DNA of 47,657 nucleotides, from contig WRLP01000022.1 of assembly GCA_009777535.1 (NCBI GenBank), positions 1 through 47,657 on the forward strand. The letters are read 5' to 3'. Shown one piece after another: positions 43,287 to 47,657 of the stretch (positions are counted from its first letter, which is position 1; each line of letters starts with the position of its first letter). The notes under the pieces were generated by a model, which had not been told where the DNA came from, ran no database searches, and saw only the letters and a list, made by a program, of their open reading frames with translations. This DNA comes from Treponema sp. Its GTDB lineage: Bacteria > Spirochaetota > Spirochaetia > Treponematales > Breznakiellaceae. The translations under genes and the position numbers were made by a program.

Positions 43287-43337
43287 CTGCCATAGTTGTG
43301 AAAAAGATTCATTTAACAGGATTTTTTCGGGTATTTA

Positions 43338-43346
43338 TGATATAAT
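43338..43346 (+). promoter_or_regulatory. Extended -10 promoter for the SGNH-like gene pair
   Basis: TGATATAAT at 43338-43346: a perfect TATAAT with the TGn extension. No good -35 hexamer is seen at the correct distance, as expected for extended -10 promoters. The leader to the ATG at 43397 is about 45 nt with an AGGAGG ribosome site. Confidence 0.5.
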
Positions 43347-43396
43347 GTATCATGTTTCCTGATGTTTCTTTCCATTAAAATCAAAAGGAGGATAGT

Positions 43397-44344
43397 ATGA
43401 AGTTAGGGTTTTTCCGAAACTGTGCGCTTGCGGCGCTTGTTGCTGTTTTTAGCCTGTATTTTACTTCCTGCCCTTCGTCAGGCGGCGGCAATGAGAATCC
43501 TCCCGGGCCTACCGGCGGAGAGCCCTGGACATGGACAGGCACGCCTACTGCCGCTCAGATAAATAAAACTGCCTCCTTAAAGGTTTTTTTTGCCCATGCC
43601 TCTGTGGGTGAAAACACCTTGCGGGGTATAATGCGTATCGGCGCTCCAATTACTTATAATAATACCCACTGGTGGAATAACGACGAACAATTGAAAACAG
43701 CCATTATCAATCTCGGTGATAGACCTGCCATAATAGGATATAATCAGTTAGGGCAGGGAGCCGGAGGTGGTAACGGAAACCCAGCCAGTAAAATTACCGC
43801 TTTCAGAAACACGATGAACAATATTGTTCAAAACAAGGTTGATATTGCCTTTATGAAATTCTGCCCTGTAGATATTATTTCTTCCGGCCCGCCGGGATAT
43901 GACAATGTGCAGGCCCTCTTCAACGATTATAAAGCCACAATGGATCAATTGGTATCTGCGTATCCCACGGTACTGTTTGTTCACGCTACCAAGGGGATCA
44001 ATAGAGAAAATGCCCCTTGGGGGAATTCCATTAGTGAAGACTTTAACGACTTGCTGCGCGAACAATATGGAGAGCTGGTTTTCGATGTTGCGGCTATTGA
44101 AGCTCTGCGCAGTGATGGTGCTACAGCAACCGCTCCGGATAATAACGGCAGAACTGCCAGAGCCATGGCAAATGAGTGGGGAGCTCCGGGCCCTGCCTCT
44201 ACATCTCCCGATGGTTATACGTATGGCAACTATGATCCAAACAGCGGTGATGTAAACCATTTGAATACCGCCGGTCAAAACCGCATGGGGCAATCTCTGG
44301 TTGCCTTTCTTGCCTGGATAAGTGATAAATATCTTTCTAACTAA
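43397..44344 (+). CDS. SGNH-like hydrolase lipoprotein, short form
   Basis: 315 residues with ribosome site AGGAGG. Lipoprotein signal MKLGFFRNCALAALVAVFSL with lipobox TSC (Cys25), a short Gly/Pro-rich linker, then an enzyme-like domain: KVFFAHASVGENT (62-74), VDIAFMKFCPVDI, VLFVHATKGI, ELVFDVAAIEALRSDG and DVNHLNTAGQNRMGQSL. The Ser in HASVG and the DxxH near the C-terminus fit blocks I and V of SGNH hydrolases (esterases/deacylases), although the canonical GDS and the NxD block III are not seen as such. The following gene encodes a clear paralogue. Substrate unknown. Confidence 0.75.
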   Translation: MKLGFFRNCALAALVAVFSLYFTSCPSSGGGNENPPGPTGGEPWTWTGTPTAAQINKTASLKVFFAHASVGENTLRGIMRIGAPITYNNTHWWNNDEQLKTAIINLGDRPAIIGYNQLGQGAGGGNGNPASKITAFRNTMNNIVQNKVDIAFMKFCPVDIISSGPPGYDNVQALFNDYKATMDQLVSAYPTVLFVHATKGINRENAPWGNSISEDFNDLLREQYGELVFDVAAIEALRSDGATATAPDNNGRTARAMANEWGAPGPASTSPDGYTYGNYDPNSGDVNHLNTAGQNRMGQSLVAFLAWISDKYLSN

Positions 44345-44357
44345 AAAGGAGAATAGT

Positions 44358-47207
44358 ATGAAACTGAAGTTTTTACAAAACTGTGCGCTTGCGGCGTTTG
44401 CTGCCATTTTAGGCCTGTGCTTTATTTCCTGCCCTGTGTCGGGTCCGAATGATCCGCCGCGTCTGGAAATTGTTACTATTAATGACATTCCTGGTGTAAC
44501 GCCGCCGGCCACAGGAGAGATGCCTGTTACGGAAATTACCGGAACGGAGCAGTACACCGGAACAGTTGCGTGGACGATCACCGGCGGCGACGGAAGTTCG
44601 CATACCGGAGCTTTCGCCGCTTCTACGGCTTACACTGCTATAATTACACTGACTGCCAGAGACGGTTACACTATGTTAGGTGTAAATGGCGATTTTTTTA
44701 ATGTAACCGGCGCTGATACTGTAACCAATGCCGCCAACTCCGGCGTGGCTATCGCAGATTTCCCTATAACGGGCGCTGTTCCTCCTGTTAAAATTGATAT
44801 CGCCGCCATACCTGGCGTAACCGTACCGGCAACCGGAGCGGTACCTGTAACAACTGTAAACACGGATCAATACTCAGGAATTATTTCATGGTCGCCCGCC
44901 GTACCTGCCGGAGGAGTTTTTGCGGCTTCTACCGAGTACAGCGCCCTAATTACCCTGACAGCCAAGTCCGGCTACACCCTTGCGGGCGTAGAGGCGGATT
45001 TCTTTTCTGTTGCGGATTCAACCATGGTAGAAGGCAATGCAGCTAACGCCGGTGTGCTAACCGTGAGTTTTCCCAAAACTGAAGCAGGGACCAGCCTCAT
45101 TACAATTACCGATACCGCCATACCGGGCGTAACCGCGCCGGTAACCGGAGCGATTCCTGTAACGGAGTTTGAAGCAGTGCAGTACACAGGAACTGTCTCA
45201 TGGTCAGCCGGCGGAGTGGTGCATACCGGAGTCTTTGCCGCTTCTACCGTGTACGATGCAGCCATCACTATTTTGCCCAAAGACGGTTACACCCTGTTGG
45301 GAGTAACGGCAGGCTTCTTTACTGTTGCGGGATCAACGGTGGTAACGCCCAACGCCGCCGACTCTGGGGTGCTTACTATAACTTTCCAGGCTACGGGCGC
45401 CGCTGGGCCAACTACTATTAGCATCGCCGATATACAGGGCATAACTGCGCCGGTAACCGGAGCGATGCCTGCTACGGCGATTACTGCAACAACGCAGTAC
45501 ACAGGAAGTGTTGCATGGACAGTCACCAGCGGCGGAGCAGCCCATAGCGGGGCCTTTGCTGCGTCCACTTCCTATACCGCAACAATCACCCTGTCGCCCA
45601 CGACCGGTTTTACACTGACCGGTGTAGCGGCTGACTACTTTACAGTTGCGGGGGCAAATCCTGTAAATAATCCCGTTAACTCCGGTGAGGTAACAGCAGT
45701 CTTCCCGGCTACCGGCCCCGCTGTGGATGATACCATTAACATCGCCGCAATACCAGGCGTAACTGCGCCGGTAACCGGAGAGACTCCTGTAACGGCGATT
45801 ACTCCAACGGCGCAATACACGGGAACTGTTGAATGGACAGTCACCATCGGCGGAGCGGTCCATAGTGGAGCCTTTGCCGCTTCCACTTCCTATACCGCAA
45901 CAATTACCCTGTCGCCCACGGCCGGTTTTACACTGACCGGTGTAACGGCTGACTTCTTTACAGTTGCTGGGGCACCGGCTGGAACAACGGTAAACAATGC
46001 CGCTGACTCCGGCACGGTAATAGCAGTTTTCCCCGCTACCGTCCCTGCTGTCATTAATATCCCAGACATACCGGGTGTAACCCGTCCGGCTACCGGTGGG
46101 AGCCCTGTAGCGGTGATTACTGCAACAGCGCAGTACACCGGAACTGTTGAATGGACAGTCACCATCGGCGGAGCGGCCCATAGCGGAGCCTTTGCCGCTT
46201 CCACTTCCTATACCGCAACAATCACCCTGGCACCTACGGCCAATTATACACTGACCGGCGTAGCGGCTGACTACTTTAGAGTTGCCCAGGCGACAACGGT
46301 TACCAATGCCGCCGGTTCGGGCGTGGTTACAGCAGTCTTCCCCGATACATCGGCGCCCGCCGGCGGCGCACCGTGGACAGATACCGACCCGCTTACTTCC
46401 GCTGAGATAACGACAGTTGCCGCCCTGAAAGTATTTTTTGCACACGCCTCTGTGGGTGAAAATACTTTGTTTGGCTTAAATCGTTCAGTTTCTGAAATAA
46501 CCGTTTACAATGCTCCGCGCTGGGCGCATGAAAACGGCTTGATGCATTATCTTAATGTTACAATTAATGGTCTAGACCATCCTGCAATTGTTGGATACGA
46601 CATGGGGCCGCTTAATATGTATCCGGAAACAAAAATGACGGTGTTTGAAAGCGCTATGGACGATATTGTTCAAAACAATGTTGATATTGCCTTTATGAAA
46701 TTCTGTCCTCTTGATATTCAAGGTACCATTAATGGATATGCCAATGAAGCGGCTATGTTTACTGCTTATTCGGAAATGATAGCCAGATTGAAGGTAAAAC
46801 ACCCTGATGTATTTTTTGTACATGCAACATTGCCGCTATATCGTGATGGCAACAACTGGCAGAACCCCAACAGGGAGATATTCAACGGTTGGCTGCGTGA
46901 TACATACGGAGAGCTGGTTTTCGACGTAGCGGCAATTGAGTCTATACGCAGCGACGGCACTACTGCGGTTGGAGTAACTGTAGCAAATGGACACAAAGTA
47001 TTGGCCGATGAATGGGGGCGCCCCAATAATATTGCTGCTACCGAATTTTTGTATTCCCTGGGTGGTGGAGCAAGTATTGGCAATACTTACGGTGCCGCAG
47101 GTAATGATGGTGACACCAATCATTTGAATATCGACGGCCAAAACCGCATGGGGCAATCACTGGTTAAATTCCTTGCCTGGGTGTCTGACGAATATCTGCA
47201 AAATTAA
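44358..47207 (+). CDS. SGNH-like hydrolase lipoprotein with six internal repeats
   Basis: 949 residues; AAAGGAG before ATG 44358 (the frame is open 12 codons further up, inside the previous gene). Lipoprotein signal MKLKFLQNCALAAFAAILGL with lipobox ISC at residue 25. Six tandem modules of 104-107 residues begin near 44, 151, 255, 359, 465 and 571, each with IPGVTxPxTG, QYTGTVxW, GAFAASTxYTATITL, YTLTGVxADFFTV and NAxxSGxVxAxFPxT. Modules 4-6 are the most alike. The C-terminal domain (from about 675; VFFAHASVGENT at 691-702, DIAFMKFCPLDI, DTNHLNIDGQNRMGQSL) is a paralogue of the previous protein. The modules probably hold the enzyme away from the membrane, or bind a surface ligand. 13 nt downstream of the first gene, same transcript. 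Confidence 0.8.
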   Translation: MKLKFLQNCALAAFAAILGLCFISCPVSGPNDPPRLEIVTINDIPGVTPPATGEMPVTEITGTEQYTGTVAWTITGGDGSSHTGAFAASTAYTAIITLTARDGYTMLGVNGDFFNVTGADTVTNAANSGVAIADFPITGAVPPVKIDIAAIPGVTVPATGAVPVTTVNTDQYSGIISWSPAVPAGGVFAASTEYSALITLTAKSGYTLAGVEADFFSVADSTMVEGNAANAGVLTVSFPKTEAGTSLITITDTAIPGVTAPVTGAIPVTEFEAVQYTGTVSWSAGGVVHTGVFAASTVYDAAITILPKDGYTLLGVTAGFFTVAGSTVVTPNAADSGVLTITFQATGAAGPTTISIADIQGITAPVTGAMPATAITATTQYTGSVAWTVTSGGAAHSGAFAASTSYTATITLSPTTGFTLTGVAADYFTVAGANPVNNPVNSGEVTAVFPATGPAVDDTINIAAIPGVTAPVTGETPVTAITPTAQYTGTVEWTVTIGGAVHSGAFAASTSYTATITLSPTAGFTLTGVTADFFTVAGAPAGTTVNNAADSGTVIAVFPATVPAVINIPDIPGVTRPATGGSPVAVITATAQYTGTVEWTVTIGGAAHSGAFAASTSYTATITLAPTANYTLTGVAADYFRVAQATTVTNAAGSGVVTAVFPDTSAPAGGAPWTDTDPLTSAEITTVAALKVFFAHASVGENTLFGLNRSVSEITVYNAPRWAHENGLMHYLNVTINGLDHPAIVGYDMGPLNMYPETKMTVFESAMDDIVQNNVDIAFMKFCPLDIQGTINGYANEAAMFTAYSEMIARLKVKHPDVFFVHATLPLYRDGNNWQNPNREIFNGWLRDTYGELVFDVAAIESIRSDGTTAVGVTVANGHKVLADEWGRPNNIAATEFLYSLGGGASIGNTYGAAGNDGDTNHLNIDGQNRMGQSLVKFLAWVSDEYLQN
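44470..46355 (+). repeat. Six tandem coding repeats of about 315 nt
   Basis: Period by position of the IPGVT codons: 44487, 44808, 45120, 45432, 45750 and 46068, so 312-321 nt each. Copies 4, 5 and 6 share long near-identical blocks (for example the coding for GGAAHSGAFAASTSYTATIT), which suggests recent copying or gene conversion. Confidence 0.85.
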
Positions 47208-47226
47208 ATGGTCTGAATAATGCAAA

Positions 47227-47256
47227 AGGGCTGCCTGTTCAGGCAGCCCTTTTTTT
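47227..47256 (+). terminator. Rho-independent terminator
   Basis: AGGGCTGCCT (47227-47236), loop GTTC, AGGCAGCCCT (47241-47250), followed by six further T. Ends the SGNH-like pair. Confidence 0.9.
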
Positions 47257-47326
47257 GTGCCCGAAAAATTTCACGCGGCGGCACGGAGAGACGGAGGGCA
47301 CGGAGGAATAAAAAACTAGAATATAG

Positions 47327-47405
47327 CCACGGATTTTCACGGATATGAATACAGAAAAGTGTGTGTTTTAACGTTAAATCCGTGTAAATCTGTGTAAATC
47401 CGTGG
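47327..47405. repeat. CACGGATTT inverted/tandem repeat
   Basis: Left arm CCACGGATTTTCACGGATA (47327-47345) is roughly complementary to the right end (ATCCGTGG, 47398-47405). The right half is three tandem 10-mers, AAATCCGTGT, AAATCTGTGT, AAATCCGTGG (47376-47405). Short elements of this kind are widespread in intergenic DNA of several bacterial phyla. Confidence 0.7.
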
Positions 47406-47550
47406 ATGCTTTTTATAACCTGTGTAAACCGCCCATTTGGCGCATTATGCCCCAAAATAACAGTGTTTTTTTGCTTTCCTTTTCTTCCGGAAATACACAT
47501 ATTTTAACGTAGAACTAAATATAAATCGCGGAATGCAAAGGGGAAAAGCA

Positions 47551-47657
47551 ATGAAAATTCGAACAAAACTTTTTGGCGGTTTCTTTATTGTTGTTGCAAT
47601 AGGAATCTTTCTTGGATCACTGGGGTTACATAACGACTCAAAACTTGTTTCATTATC
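47551..47657 (+). CDS. Methyl-accepting chemotaxis protein, N-terminal fragment
   Basis: ATG at 47551 with AAAGGGGA before it; the frame is open to the right edge (35 residues). MKIRTKLFGGFFIVVAIGIF is a typical first membrane helix of a treponemal MCP (K-x-K/R-x-K-L-F-G-G-F). The rest is outside the window, so a sensor kinase or HAMP-cyclase start cannot be excluded. Confidence 0.5.
   Translation, partial: MKIRTKLFGGFFIVVAIGIFLGSLGLHNDSKLVSL

Larger units (their letters stand above)
47208..47550. other. Gene-free interval with terminator and repeats
   Basis: About 340 nt. It starts with a rho-independent terminator, then a purine-rich CACGG/GGAG stretch (47272-47306) like 1814-1840, then an inverted and tandem CACGGATTT-type repeat (47326-47410), and ends with the leader of an MCP-like gene. 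A 98-codon minus-strand frame at 47204-47500 reads through these repeats and is not credible. Confidence 0.6.

Noticed and set aside
45333-46445. 370-codon minus-strand ORF with C/R/G/S-rich product
   Set aside because: An antisense shadow of the six coding repeats; the repeat structure explains the open frame.
47204-47500. 98-codon minus-strand ORF after the SGNH-like pair
   Set aside because: It covers the terminator and CACGGATTT-type repeats and has no ribosome site or recognisable domain.
1-47657. CRISPR array, rRNA or tRNA genes
   Set aside because: No regularly spaced direct repeats with unique spacers, and no cloverleaf or rRNA-like stretch, were seen in any intergenic region.

Overview
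The window reads as chromosomal DNA of a spirochaete, most likely a Treponema-like, host-associated species (for example of the termite-gut type). This is inferred from gene content: many lipoproteins with loose lipoboxes, a long serine hydroxymethyltransferase with a spirochaete/chlamydia-type insertion, a CHASE2 cyclase with a FecR partner, pre-peptidase C-terminal domain proteins, and an MCP start at the right edge. No rRNA, tRNA or CRISPR array was found.

Layout. 1-3000: an accessory stretch with the start of an IS66-type accessory ORF running off the left edge, two related lipoproteins of which one looks C-terminally truncated, and an LRR lipoprotein. 3163-5768: a secreted PPC-domain protein divergent from a DHH phosphoesterase. 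5766-5921: a three-hairpin intergenic repeat. 5925-15078: an operon on the minus strand (hybrid sensor kinase, MoxR ATPase, DUF58 protein, transglutaminase-TPR fusion), every junction touching or overlapping. 15194-19505: an HD-GYP-like protein, then glyA-rmuC. 19634-24782: a four-gene plus-strand operon (SLH-like periplasmic protein, outer-membrane barrel, FecR protein, CHASE2 adenylate cyclase) behind a strong promoter. 24911-32047: a PilZ protein overlapping the 3' end of mnmG tail-to-tail, and a five-gene operon (two lipoproteins, PAP2 phosphatase, mnmE, mnmG). 32234-37901: alr and clpP, then convergent genes for a DUF4015-type protein and an acyl-CoA synthetase.

37921-43310 is an AT-rich accessory island studded with short repeats. 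It holds a hydrolase fused to a pyridoxamine-oxidase-like domain, a 42-codon secreted ORF, a seven-TM LuxR regulator that appears to start at ATT, a gene fragment, an HxlR regulator, an acyltransferase and a small lipoprotein. 43397-47207 carries two tandem SGNH-like lipoproteins; the second has six copies of a module of about 105 residues inserted between its lipid anchor and its enzyme-like domain. After a clear terminator and a repeat-rich gap, an MCP-like gene begins at 47551.

The most unusual items are the repeat-bearing SGNH lipoprotein pair, the repeat-rich island with a near-perfect cruciform of about 120 nt, the hydrolase-oxidase fusion with a leftover second 3' end 3 kb away, the barrel/FecR/cyclase operon as a possible envelope-to-cAMP sensing unit, and the three-hairpin repeat family. 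All functional assignments rest on reading motifs by eye; no database search was run.
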